Below are positions 6,620 through 14,167 of a stretch of 19,942 nt of DNA, piece after piece; within the stretch, counting starts at the first letter, position 1; every line of letters starts with the position of its first letter. Below the pieces are notes generated by a model, which saw only the letters and a list, made by a program, of their open reading frames with translations, made no database searches and was not told the origin of the DNA. This DNA comes from CANLBN01 sp050298695 (GTDB lineage: Bacteria; Pseudomonadota; Gammaproteobacteria; Pseudomonadales; Cellvibrionaceae), in assembly GCA_050298695.1 (NCBI GenBank), contig JBNKUQ010000055.1, forward strand, positions 1 through 19,942, in the 5' to 3' direction. A program made the translations under genes and the position numbers.

Positions 6620-8761
6620 ATGGATGTAACTGAAAGTAACTGTGAATATGTTACACCGTCATCGGATAGCAAGGTTCCCTTGCAAGAAGCATCACTGGAT
6701 ATCTGGCGGCAAAAGTATCGTCTGTGTGATGCAGAACAACATCCCGTTGATCACACCATCCATGATACGGCTGCACGAGTTGCAAAAGCACTGGCTGATA
6801 TTGAACCCAAACGCAAAGCTCACTGGCGATCTGAATTTCTCTGGGCCCTGGAAAACGGCGCTATCCCTGCAGGACGCATTTTGTCAAATGCAGGCGCTCA
6901 AGCATACAAACCAGAAACCTCAACGATTAATTGCACCGTTTCTGGCACGATTGATGATTCCATGAAAGGAATTTTGGAAAAAAATCTTGAAGCCGGGTTA
7001 ACGCTAAAATCCGGTTGCGGTATTGGCTACGAATTTTCGACTTTAAGACCTAAAGGAGCGTACGTCAGCGGTGCCGGTGCCTACACATCCGGGCCATTAT
7101 CGTTTATGGAAATCTTCGATAAAATGTGCTTTACCGTATCCTCGGCTGGAGGCCGGCGCGGTGCACAAATGGCAACCTTTGATGTTCATCATCCCGATGT
7201 CCAGGAATTTATCCGCGCCAAGCGACAAGATGGTTGTCTGCGGCAATTTAATTTATCACTGCTGATTACGGATGATTTTATTGATGCGGTCAGGCAGAAA
7301 AAAAACTGGACCTTATCATTTCCCATTTCGCGAGTGGAGCAGGATAAAAAACCAATCGATCTGAATAATCCGGAAAAAGTCGTCTGGCGAGTATTACCTC
7401 ATCAGCTTCACAATAGTGATAACACCATCCAAAATGATAAGGGTGCAACTGCTTGTCTGATTTATAAAACCTTGCCTGCCCATCGCTTGTGGGATCAAAT
7501 CATGACATCAACCTACGATTATGCCGAACCGGGGTTTATTCTGATTGATCGCGTTAATCAAATGAACAATAACTGGTTTTGCGAAACCATTCGAGCTACC
7601 AATCCCTGTGGTGAGCAACCCTTACCCCCTTACGGTAGCTGTTTATTAGGTTCCATCAATTTAACCCACTTTGTTGAGCAACCGTTAACTGACGAGGCTT
7701 CATTTAATTGGGAAAAATATCGACAGGTAATTCGTATTTTTACGCGAATGCTGGATAACGTGGTAGAGATTAACGGTCTGGCTTTGCCACAACAACAACA
7801 CGAAATTCAATACAAACGCCGTCATGGTATGGGGTTTTTGGGTTTGGGTTCTGCGATGGCATTATTGAAGATACCTTATGGCAGTGCCGATTCCATTGCC
7901 TTTACCGAACAGGTTAGCCAAATCCTGGCGTTAACCGGCTGGCAAACCGGCATTGAGCTGGCCAAAGAAAAAGGCCCTGCCCCGATTTTCAATGACAGTA
8001 CTCAACTGACAGCAGAACATTTTTACAACAAGCCGCAATTGTCAGACGCAGGGTTGAAGGTGGGCGATAGCGTTAGCAATAAAGTTTTGTTTAGTGATTA
8101 CAGTGAATATATGCAGGGTATTGCTTCTGTCGAACCGGAAATTATCGCGGGCATTAAACAATACGGCTGCCGCTTTACTCATCACTCTTCCATTGCCCCA
8201 ACCGGCACCATTGCGTTGTCGCTGGGTAACAATGTCAGTAATGGTATTGAACCCAGTTTTGCCCATGAATACTCACGGAATATTATTCGACCCGGTAAAA
8301 AAACCAAGGAAAAAATCAGCGTCTATTCTTACGAATGGTTACTGCATCAACAATTGTATCCAGACATCACTCAACAACCGGATTATTTTGTTTGCAGTGA
8401 TCAGATAACCCCAACACAACATGTGGATGTGCAAGCGGCGGCGCAGAAATGGATCGATTCCTCCATCTCCAAAACCATCAATGTGCCCACCGATATCCGC
8501 TACGAATCATTTAAAAATATTTATCTTTACGCATGTGACAACGGTCTGAAGGGTTGTACGACATTCCGTTTTAATCCAGAAGCCTTTCAAGGCGTTTTAG
8601 TCAAAGAAACCGATCTGGAAAATACGATGTATGTATTCACTCTGGCCGATGGACAAGAGGTACAACTCAAAGGCAACGACACCGTGGAATATGATGGCGA
8701 GCTACACACTGCAGCAAACCTTTATGATGCCCTGAAAGAAGGTTACTACGGCAAGTTTTAA
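6620..8761 (+). CDS. nrdJa: Class II (B12-dependent) ribonucleotide reductase, catalytic subunit NrdJa
   Basis: This enzyme reduces ribonucleotides to deoxyribonucleotides using adenosylcobalamin as radical source, so it works with or without oxygen. The 713-residue protein carries the PAGRILSNAG entry, the redox cysteine C105 in STINCTVSGT, the catalytic segment N328-P-C330-G-E332 (radical cysteine plus Asn and Glu), and the partner redox cysteine C341 in GSCLLGSINL. The C-terminal part includes the conserved SSIAPTGTIAL segment. It lacks the C-terminal cysteine region of single-chain NrdJ, which is encoded by the next gene 15 bases on, so this is the split form known in pseudomonads. A NarL-type site precedes it. 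The ATG start follows a weak purine-rich AGAGAGAG stretch. Confidence 0.92.
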   Translation: MDVTESNCEYVTPSSDSKVPLQEASLDIWRQKYRLCDAEQHPVDHTIHDTAARVAKALADIEPKRKAHWRSEFLWALENGAIPAGRILSNAGAQAYKPETSTINCTVSGTIDDSMKGILEKNLEAGLTLKSGCGIGYEFSTLRPKGAYVSGAGAYTSGPLSFMEIFDKMCFTVSSAGGRRGAQMATFDVHHPDVQEFIRAKRQDGCLRQFNLSLLITDDFIDAVRQKKNWTLSFPISRVEQDKKPIDLNNPEKVVWRVLPHQLHNSDNTIQNDKGATACLIYKTLPAHRLWDQIMTSTYDYAEPGFILIDRVNQMNNNWFCETIRATNPCGEQPLPPYGSCLLGSINLTHFVEQPLTDEASFNWEKYRQVIRIFTRMLDNVVEINGLALPQQQHEIQYKRRHGMGFLGLGSAMALLKIPYGSADSIAFTEQVSQILALTGWQTGIELAKEKGPAPIFNDSTQLTAEHFYNKPQLSDAGLKVGDSVSNKVLFSDYSEYMQGIASVEPEIIAGIKQYGCRFTHHSSIAPTGTIALSLGNNVSNGIEPSFAHEYSRNIIRPGKKTKEKISVYSYEWLLHQQLYPDITQQPDYFVCSDQITPTQHVDVQAAAQKWIDSSISKTINVPTDIRYESFKNIYLYACDNGLKGCTTFRFNPEAFQGVLVKETDLENTMYVFTLADGQEVQLKGNDTVEYDGELHTAANLYDALKEGYYGKF

Positions 8762-8776
8762 CAGGAGACTTTTATT

Positions 8777-9448
8777 ATGCCTACCAAAATAGACCAAGCC
8801 ATCGTCGGCTTTCGTGTAGCAAATCAAGAAACAGAATCTGCATCCGAATCGGACAATGATATTGAAATCATGCACGAAAATCTAAGTCGACCTGAGATAT
8901 TGCTGGGTTCAACGTATAAAATTAAAACCCCGTTATCGGATCATGCGCTCTATATTACGATTAACGACATTTTGCTGAACCCAGGCACCGATCATGAAAT
9001 GCGTCGCCCCTTTGAAATATTTATTAATTCAAAAAACCTGGAATATTTTCAGTGGGTGGTTGCACTGACTCGCGTTATTTCCGCAGTTTTTCGTAAAGGC
9101 GGTGATGTCACATTTTTAACCGAAGAGTTAAAAGCCGTGTTTGATCCTCAGGGAGGCTATTTCAAATCTGGTGGTCGTTTTATGCCATCATTGGTCGCCG
9201 AAATTGGTGACGCCATAGAAACCCATTTAAAAACCATTGGTTTGTTACACGACACCGAACTCAGTGACGTACAAAAAGAAGTCCTCGAAGAAAAGCATCA
9301 GGCTTACCTGAAAAAGCACACTAGCGAGCCACAAACCGATGGTTACCCGGTATCGGCTGCTTTGTGCCTCAAATGTCATACCAAAGCCGTTATTTTTATG
9401 GATGGCTGCAAAACCTGCTTACACTGCGGAGACTCCAAGTGTGGCTGA
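8777..9448 (+). CDS. nrdJb: Class II ribonucleotide reductase, second subunit NrdJb
   Basis: This is the separately encoded C-terminal part of the B12-dependent reductase. Residues 40-155 hold the conserved block GSTYKIKTPLSDHALYITIND, RRPFEIFINSK, WVVALTRVISAVFRKGGD and FDPQGGYFKSGGR, typical of this subunit. The end is cysteine-rich (C197, C200, C211, C214, C217, C222), suited to re-reducing the active-site disulfide in NrdJa and probably to binding zinc. Length 223 is normal for split systems. AGGAG lies nine bases before the ATG, and the gene follows nrdJa by 15 bases. Its stop overlaps the next gene's start, so expression of the three is likely coupled. Confidence 0.9.
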   Translation: MPTKIDQAIVGFRVANQETESASESDNDIEIMHENLSRPEILLGSTYKIKTPLSDHALYITINDILLNPGTDHEMRRPFEIFINSKNLEYFQWVVALTRVISAVFRKGGDVTFLTEELKAVFDPQGGYFKSGGRFMPSLVAEIGDAIETHLKTIGLLHDTELSDVQKEVLEEKHQAYLKKHTSEPQTDGYPVSAALCLKCHTKAVIFMDGCKTCLHCGDSKCG

Positions 9449-9788
9449 TATATTGGAAAATCCCTTTCAGGCCGATTGGACCGCCAAAGGCAGCCTGCTC
9501 TGTTTAGGACATTGGGAAGTCACTTTCCAAGGCTGCCCGATCCTGTTGCCAAAAGAAAAAGAAGAAAAAGAGATGGGCACTTACGGTATTTACAGTTTTC
9601 TCTATGAAGATGATCCCGACTTTGCCGAAGGGTTAACAGAAGACGACTGGATAGTTGCCAATGCTGATTGGCTGGCACAGGTATTTGTCGACAACGATAT
9701 TCCCATTGATAAACAGCATATGCAGTGGTTTTATCAGGCGGTTAACCGCCATGACTGGCGTTGTGGCAGTTGTGGAGGATGTATTTAA
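9441..9788 (+). CDS. Small unknown protein with Cys-rich tail, coupled to nrdJb
   Basis: The frame could be extended upstream inside nrdJb, but the GTG at 9441-9443, overlapping the nrdJb stop by eight bases, is the likely start and gives 115 residues beginning MADILENPF. The protein is soluble and acidic, with many Trp residues, a central GIYSFLYEDDPDFAEGL segment and EDDWIVANADWLA. It ends in RHDWRCGSCGGCI, giving C108, C111 and C114, plus C21 and C32. I do not recognise a named domain. The tail resembles a metal- or sulfur-handling motif or a redox tail. Translational coupling to nrdJb suggests a role with the class II reductase, such as assembly or reduction, but this is inference. Confidence 0.75.
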   Translation: MADILENPFQADWTAKGSLLCLGHWEVTFQGCPILLPKEKEEKEMGTYGIYSFLYEDDPDFAEGLTEDDWIVANADWLAQVFVDNDIPIDKQHMQWFYQAVNRHDWRCGSCGGCI

Positions 9789-9805
9789 TAGCAAAGTCAC
9801 TGCGT

Positions 9806-10468
9806 TTAAGCGTGGTTGCGTTCAACAAACAGCAGACTATTCTCCAGGTGAATATGCTGTTGTATATCATCCACGAAAGCCTGCACGGCAGTGTACAAGG
9901 CACGCCAGGTGGTGCAGGCTCCTTGAGGCAAAGTAATATCATTAGTTAAAACGCGTATTTTTGCTAACGCGTTGTTATGTTCATTGTGTTCCTCCAACAT
10001 CACCCGTATGGGGGCTCGCGCCATATGGTGTTTACCCGCTTTGAGCATAGGAAATAATATTTGTTCTTCCTTTTGCATATGAGCTTCGAGTGCCTGTGCC
10101 ATTTGCTCCAGGTGATCCGCTAAACCTATGGGACACCCAGGACGTTCGCCATGGACATTTTCTACGCGGCGTGAAAGTCGGATTAATTCAGGTAACTGTT
10201 GTCGATGCGTTTGATGGTAACGCTGGAGAACATGATCAATTAACTCACTGTCCGTTGCCTTAGCCCAATCAATAGCGTCTTTGTTGCGTTCCGACAATGC
10301 ACTTAATGCATTCAATATCGCTGTTTCATCTATGGTTTTTTCGAAAATAGCCTCTTTAAGAGACTTATTGCCGCCACAGCAAAAATTCAGACCGAACTGT
10401 TCAAAAATCGCTGTAGCACCGGGCAATTCACAGGCAATTTTTCCGACCGTTTTATCTAACATGTTCAT
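9806..10468 (-). CDS. ytfE: Iron-sulfur cluster repair di-iron protein (RIC / YtfE / ScdA)
   Basis: RIC proteins help restore iron-sulfur centres damaged by nitric oxide or oxidants, in the cytoplasm. The N-terminal ScdA-type domain (about 1-60) has the LDKTVGKIA start and the FCCGGNKSL motif with C30-C31. A hemerythrin-like four-helix domain follows with likely iron ligands H85, H106 (NVHGERPGC), H130, E134, H161, H205 and E209, shifted by one residue from Escherichia coli YtfE as I recall it. Length 220 is normal. The ATG at 10466-10468 has a GGAAAAG stretch before it. It converges on the nrdJ operon (17-base gap) and diverges from the moa operon. Placement among nitrate-respiration genes fits protection from nitric oxide made during nitrite reduction. 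Confidence 0.9.
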   Translation of the reverse strand: MNMLDKTVGKIACELPGATAIFEQFGLNFCCGGNKSLKEAIFEKTIDETAILNALSALSERNKDAIDWAKATDSELIDHVLQRYHQTHRQQLPELIRLSRRVENVHGERPGCPIGLADHLEQMAQALEAHMQKEEQILFPMLKAGKHHMARAPIRVMLEEHNEHNNALAKIRVLTNDITLPQGACTTWRALYTAVQAFVDDIQQHIHLENSLLFVERNHA

Positions 10469-10543
10469 CGCTTTTCCGATTTATCAGCATTATTTAATCA
10501 ATAACTTTATGCCAGTGAATCAACAAATGGTATTCAGCTCTTG

Positions 10544-10560
10544 GGGTAGTGGTTCTACCC
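10544..10560. promoter_or_regulatory. Operator-like inverted repeat in the ric-moaA intergenic region
   Basis: GGGTAG and CTACCC form a perfect six-base inverted repeat around a five-base spacer, about 76 bases upstream of the ric start. Its strand opposite reads ACCACTACC in the middle, the 9-mer also found between the two narK genes. It does not match the NsrR or FNR consensus. The regulator is unknown. Confidence 0.4.
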
Positions 10561-10584
10561 ATTATGAGATAAGAGAGCACAGAC

Positions 10585-10600
10585 TACCTCCTAAGAGATA
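10585..10600. promoter_or_regulatory. Degenerate NarL-type 7-2-7 site
   Basis: TACCTCC-TA-AGAGATA resembles two inverted NarL heptamers with one mismatch in each. It lies between ric and moaA and could serve either. The two much better NarL-type sites elsewhere in the window make it worth listing, but on its own it would be weak. Confidence 0.3.
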
Positions 10601-10650
10601 GATAACTACTCTCTTCTGGCAATAGAGATTACGATAAAATAACCGTACGA

Positions 10651-10656
10651 TAGAAT
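10651..10656 (+). promoter_or_regulatory. Candidate -10 element for the moa operon
   Basis: TAGAAT differs from TATAAT at one position and is preceded at 16 bases by a poor -35 (TTACGA). Transcription from near 10663 would give a leader of about 140 bases that contains the whole Moco-riboswitch-like element. Support is from position and motif only. Confidence 0.3.
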
Positions 10657-10708
10657 GCTAGTCATCGCCGAGCTGATTCACCTAAATTTTTTGTAAACAA
10701 GGTGTTTA

Positions 10709-10795
10709 AGCCGCAGGTTTTTGGTAAATCAACTGCTCCGAAAACCTGCCAGGGTGAGTGTAGAAATGCACTGACCTCCCGAATTTGGAAAGGCA
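10709..10795 (+). promoter_or_regulatory. Moco riboswitch-like leader of moaA
   Basis: The leader directly upstream of moaA folds as expected for the Moco RNA motif. GCAGGTTTT (10713-10721) pairs with AAAACCTGC (10741-10749). AGTGTA and TGCACT close a GAAA tetraloop at 10773-10776 or thereabouts. The stretch CCTCCCGAATTTGGAAAGG matches what I recall of the conserved core found before Escherichia coli moaA. CTG-A-CCT (about 10771-10777) can pair with AGGCAG (10791-10796), burying the Shine-Dalgarno AGG eight bases from the ATG. Such elements reduce expression when cofactor is plentiful. The call rests on recalled consensus, not a covariance search. Confidence 0.72.
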
Positions 10796-10801
10796 GAAAT
10801 T

Positions 10802-11773
10802 ATGTTAACCGACAGCTTCAACAGGCGTTTTAATTATTTACGTCTATCTATCACCGATGCCTGCAATTTTCGTTGTAATTATTGCTTGCCCGATGGCTAC
10901 TGCACACCACCTGGCAATATCCCCTTGTCCCTACCCGAAATTGAAGCTGCTGTCCGCGCCTTTGCCTTTAGCGGTACGCATAAAATTCGTTTAACCGGTG
11001 GCGAACCAACCTTGCGCAAAGATTTACCGGAGATTATCCAATGTTGTAAACAAGTCGAGGGCATTAACACGGTTGCACTCACCACCAATGGCTATCGCTT
11101 GCATAAGGATATTGACGACTACCTCAATGCGGGACTCGATGCACTGAATATCAGCCTCGACAGTTTACGTCCGGACATGTTTCGGTTAATCACCGGACAC
11201 AATAAACTGCAACAGATTCTCAAAACCATTGAGCAAACACTGGCCAAAGGGCTGACACGACTCAAGATCAATGCCGTGTTAATGCAGGATTTTAATTACC
11301 CGGAACTCAACCATTTTCTCGATTGGATCAAAGACACACCGGTAACCTTGCGTTTTATTGAATTGATGCAAACCGGTGACAATACCGACTTTTACCACCG
11401 CCAACATGTTAACGGTCAAGCCATTCAAATACGCCTGGAACAAGAAGGATGGTTGCCCATCATCCGTGCGGCCGATGCCGGCCCCGCTCTGGAATACCGG
11501 CACCCGGATTACGCGGGTAATATCGGCCTGATTATGCCCTACAGCAAAGATTTCTGTACCACCTGTAATCGTTTGCGACTGTCCTCTACCGGTAAATTAC
11601 ATCTGTGCCTGTTTGCTGATGACAATAGCGATTTGCGCCCTTTTCTATTGACGGAATCCACCGAACAACTGGCCGCACGCCTGCAACAACGGGTATATGG
11701 CAAAAAAGCCGGTCACGAACTGGCCTCACAGAATACGGGCTCCACTCAACATTTGGCCATGCTGGGGGGGTAA
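10802..11773 (+). CDS. moaA: GTP 3',8-cyclase MoaA (molybdenum cofactor step 1)
   Basis: MoaA is a radical-SAM enzyme that, with MoaC, turns GTP into cyclic pyranopterin monophosphate. The N-terminal cluster motif C21-x3-C25-x2-C28 and the RLTGGEPTLRKD segment are intact, as is the second, GTP-binding cluster motif C252-x2-C255-x13-C269. The chain ends in Leu-Gly-Gly, the diglycine needed for activity in this family. Length 323 is normal. The Moco-riboswitch-like leader covers its ribosome-binding site. It heads a compact operon with mobA two bases after its stop. A run of seven G codes for the final diglycine and doubles as the ribosome-binding site of mobA. Confidence 0.95.
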   Translation: MLTDSFNRRFNYLRLSITDACNFRCNYCLPDGYCTPPGNIPLSLPEIEAAVRAFAFSGTHKIRLTGGEPTLRKDLPEIIQCCKQVEGINTVALTTNGYRLHKDIDDYLNAGLDALNISLDSLRPDMFRLITGHNKLQQILKTIEQTLAKGLTRLKINAVLMQDFNYPELNHFLDWIKDTPVTLRFIELMQTGDNTDFYHRQHVNGQAIQIRLEQEGWLPIIRAADAGPALEYRHPDYAGNIGLIMPYSKDFCTTCNRLRLSSTGKLHLCLFADDNSDLRPFLLTESTEQLAARLQQRVYGKKAGHELASQNTGSTQHLAMLGG

Positions 11774-11775
11774 TC

Positions 11776-12372
11776 ATGTTGGGTATTGTATTGGCGGGTG
11801 GCTTATCCCGTCGGATGAAAACCGACAAAGCCACTATAAAACTTCCGCAATCGCCCCGTGTCAGCTTGCTTGATCAGGCAAGACAGCGTTTATATGACAG
11901 TGGTTGCCAGGACGTACTAGTTAGTCGTAATACACCAGGATATATACCAGATATTTTCCCCCATATGGGTCCATTGGCGGGTATTCATGCCTGTTTACAG
12001 CGCTATGGCGGCAACGCAGATTTTTGTGTCGTAACCCCCGTCGATATGCCTCTGTTACGCAGTCAGGATGTCCGCATGCTGCTATTGCATAGTGAACAAC
12101 AGCAGTGCGCCAGTTATTTTCGGGAAAGTGTTTTACCCTGCGTGTTGCCGTTGCAAGCATCGCTACTACCCTATCTGGAATATTGCCTGCAACACCGGCA
12201 ATTATCCGTGCATCGGTTGCTCGAAACACTAAGTGCCACAGCTATTGACACCAATGATTCCCTCGTACTGGTTAACAGCAATACTCCTGAGCAGTGGCAA
12301 CAAGTGCAATATCATTTACAACAAAAGTGTGCTCAATTTTTTAACAAACATGAAGGTGTAAACCATGGGTAA
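11776..12372 (+). CDS. mobA: Molybdenum cofactor guanylyltransferase MobA
   Basis: MobA joins GMP to molybdopterin to make the bis-MGD cofactor used by nitrate reductases of the DMSO-reductase family. The N-terminal nucleotide-binding motif reads LAGGLSRRMKTDKA; the usual Gly after RM is replaced by Lys, but the Asp-Lys pair is kept. A TPVDMPLL motif near residue 95 supplies the metal-binding Asp. Length 198 is normal. It starts two bases after moaA, using the G-rich end of moaA as ribosome-binding site, and overlaps moaB by eight bases. Finding mobA inside a moa operon points to a dedicated supply of bis-MGD. Confidence 0.9.
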   Translation: MLGIVLAGGLSRRMKTDKATIKLPQSPRVSLLDQARQRLYDSGCQDVLVSRNTPGYIPDIFPHMGPLAGIHACLQRYGGNADFCVVTPVDMPLLRSQDVRMLLLHSEQQQCASYFRESVLPCVLPLQASLLPYLEYCLQHRQLSVHRLLETLSATAIDTNDSLVLVNSNTPEQWQQVQYHLQQKCAQFFNKHEGVNHG

Positions 12373-12910
12373 ACACGTTAGCGATTCATTTATTCCTTTG
12401 CAAATCGCTGTATTAACCGTATCGGATACCCGCAATGAAGACTCTGATACCTCAGGCCAGTTGTTGGTAAACAAGCTAACAACAGCGGGCCACACGCTCA
12501 GTGATAAAGTCATTATTAAAGATGATATTTATAAAATTCGAGCGGAAGTCTCACGCTGGATTGCCAGTGATACCACCCAGGTTGTACTGATTACCGGTGG
12601 CACTGGATTCACACAGCGTGACAGTACCCCCGAGGCAATTATCCCCCTACTGGATAAAACGGTAGAAGGATTTGGTGAATTGTTCCGGCAAATTTCTTAC
12701 GAACAGATTGGCACATCCACTATTCAGTCCCGCGCCATTGCCGGCCTGGCCAATCAAACACTCATCTTCTGCGTGCCCGGCAGTACCAACGCTTGCCGCA
12801 CCGCATGGGAAAGCATCATAGAGAAGCAGTTAGACGCTCGCCAGGGACCTTGCAATTTTGTCCCCCAGTTAAAACAAGTCGATGCGTCAACGTGTCAATC
12901 GCGAGGTTAA
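12365..12910 (+). CDS. moaB: Molybdenum cofactor biosynthesis protein MoaB
   Basis: MoaB belongs to the MogA/MoaB fold that adenylylates molybdopterin before molybdenum insertion in many organisms; in Escherichia coli its own role is less clear. Visible marks are VLTVSDTRN near the start, the LITGGTGFTQRDSTPEA loop (about 75-91) that binds molybdopterin, the FGELFRQISYEQIG segment and the PGSTNACRTAWE loop near residue 140. The 181-residue length fits MoaB. It overlaps the end of mobA by eight bases and its stop is one base before the moaC start, so it is translated within the operon. Confidence 0.9.
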   Translation: MGKHVSDSFIPLQIAVLTVSDTRNEDSDTSGQLLVNKLTTAGHTLSDKVIIKDDIYKIRAEVSRWIASDTTQVVLITGGTGFTQRDSTPEAIIPLLDKTVEGFGELFRQISYEQIGTSTIQSRAIAGLANQTLIFCVPGSTNACRTAWESIIEKQLDARQGPCNFVPQLKQVDASTCQSRG

Positions 12911-12911
12911 C

Positions 12912-13406
12912 ATGACATTGACACACCTTAATCAGCAGGGGCAGGCCAGCATGGTTGATGTTTCCGGGAAATCGGTCACGACTCGCGAGGCCACCGCTGT
13001 CGGAAAAATCTCCATGAACCCAAAAACATTACAACTGATAACGGATAACGCGCTAAAAAAAGGCGACGTGCTGGCCGTTGCCCGTATTGCCGGTATTCAG
13101 GCTGCCAAGCAATGTGCCAACTTGATTCCACTTTGTCATCCGTTGGCATTAAGTAAAGTGAGTGTCGAGTTTAATATTAACCAAAGCAAAAATTGCGTCG
13201 ACATTCAGGCCTACTGCAAACTCGCTGGACAAACCGGCGTAGAAATGGAAGCGCTAACGGCGGTTTCTGTTGCGGCACTGACTATTTATGATATGTGCAA
13301 AGCTGCTGATATGTCGATGACCATCAGTGGTATTTGCTTACAACAAAAGTCTGGCGGAAAAAAGGGGCAATACATTCGCAAAACCCATCAGGAGGAACCA
13401 ATATGA
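12912..13406 (+). CDS. moaC: Cyclic pyranopterin monophosphate synthase MoaC
   Basis: MoaC completes the first step of cofactor synthesis by converting the MoaA product into cyclic pyranopterin monophosphate. The motif MVDVSGK near residue 14, the LIPLCHPL segment (72-78) with the catalytic His, and TGVEMEALTAVSVAALTIYDMCK (108-130) with the active-site Asp and Lys are all present. I take the ATG at 12912, which has GAGG six bases ahead and lies one base after the moaB stop, rather than an in-frame ATG 30 bases earlier inside moaB. Length 164 is normal. The stop overlaps the moaD start as ATGA. Confidence 0.93.
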   Translation: MTLTHLNQQGQASMVDVSGKSVTTREATAVGKISMNPKTLQLITDNALKKGDVLAVARIAGIQAAKQCANLIPLCHPLALSKVSVEFNINQSKNCVDIQAYCKLAGQTGVEMEALTAVSVAALTIYDMCKAADMSMTISGICLQQKSGGKKGQYIRKTHQEEPI

Positions 13407-13651
13407 TTGACGTGTTATTTTTTGCCGGATTAAAACAACAGGTAGGCACCGAAAAACTGTCCATTGAACGAGGTCACTGTCAGACAGTAGCTCAACTGCG
13501 AGACAAACTGATTGAAAGCCATCCTGACTGGCAAACGCCACTGACAAGTAATAGTGTGAAAGTTGCGGTTAATCAAACACTGGCTAATGTGCACACGACA
13601 ATCAATGATCACGATGAAGTTGCTTTCTTTCCACCAATGACGGGTGGCTAA
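13403..13651 (+). CDS. moaD: Molybdopterin synthase small subunit MoaD
   Basis: MoaD is the ubiquitin-like sulfur carrier of molybdopterin synthase; its C-terminal Gly-Gly is adenylylated and thiocarboxylated. This 82-residue protein ends in FPPMTGG, the expected motif, and starts MIDVLFFAGL. The ATG at 13403 overlaps the moaC stop as ATGA and follows a strong GGAGGA site, so it is chosen over an in-frame ATG further upstream within moaC. moaE starts immediately after its stop, which fits a one-to-one complex. Confidence 0.93.
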   Translation: MIDVLFFAGLKQQVGTEKLSIERGHCQTVAQLRDKLIESHPDWQTPLTSNSVKVAVNQTLANVHTTINDHDEVAFFPPMTGG

Positions 13652-14110
13652 GTGAAAAAAATAAGCATTACCGTTTCACCAGAGGATTTTGATGTAGGCA
13701 GAGAGCACCAATGGCTGTCCTGTGATAACACGGAGGATGGTGGTATTGCGCTGTTTATTGGTCGAGTCAGGGACTTTAACCAGGGAGACACTGTCAGTGG
13801 GTTATATTTGGAGCACTACCCTGAGATGACAGAAAAAGCTCTGCTGGCAATTGCTGAACAGGCCACAGAGCGCTGGCCACTGGGGCGTGTCGTTATCTAT
13901 CATCGTGTCGGCCACATGACAGTGAGTGATCAAATTGTTCTGGTTGGCACCACAAGCCCACACCGCAAAGCCGCTTTTGCGGCAACGCAATTTATCATGG
14001 ATTACTTAAAAACCCAGGCGCCTTTTTGGAAAAAAGAAACCACTCAATCAGGTCAGGATAGGTGGGTAGAGGCCAATCCAGAAGATTATCATGCGGTTGA
14101 CCTGTGGTAA
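13652..14110 (+). CDS. moaE: Molybdopterin synthase catalytic subunit MoaE
   Basis: MoaE forms a heterotetramer with MoaD and adds two sulfurs to cyclic pyranopterin monophosphate. Conserved parts are ALFIGRVRDFN (about 33-43), LYLEHYPEMTEKAL, RVGHMTVSDQIVLVG, the HRKAAF segment (104-109), K120 and the APFWKKE loop with the catalytic Lys near 127. Length 152 is normal. The start is a GTG at 13652-13654 that abuts the moaD TAA with no gap. The last core moa gene, it is followed 57 bases later by an unknown gene. Confidence 0.93.
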   Translation: MKKISITVSPEDFDVGREHQWLSCDNTEDGGIALFIGRVRDFNQGDTVSGLYLEHYPEMTEKALLAIAEQATERWPLGRVVIYHRVGHMTVSDQIVLVGTTSPHRKAAFAATQFIMDYLKTQAPFWKKETTQSGQDRWVEANPEDYHAVDLW

Positions 14111-14167
14111 AAATTATTCATTAAAAACTACATTTAAAACGAATACTGATTTCATACAGGAGACAAC

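Noticed and set aside
9339..9440. Upstream extension of the Cys-tail protein to an ATG inside nrdJb
   Set aside because: The extra 34 residues are an out-of-frame reading of conserved nrdJb codons; the GTG overlapping the nrdJb stop is the better start.
10469..10500. A possible FNR/DNR box before ric (TTGATTAAATAATG on the minus strand)
   Set aside because: Only the left half-site fits; the right half does not match ATCAA or GTCAA.
12882..12911. An earlier in-frame ATG for moaC
   Set aside because: It lies inside the moaB end and adds ten residues without family support; the ATG at 12912 has GAGG at the right distance.
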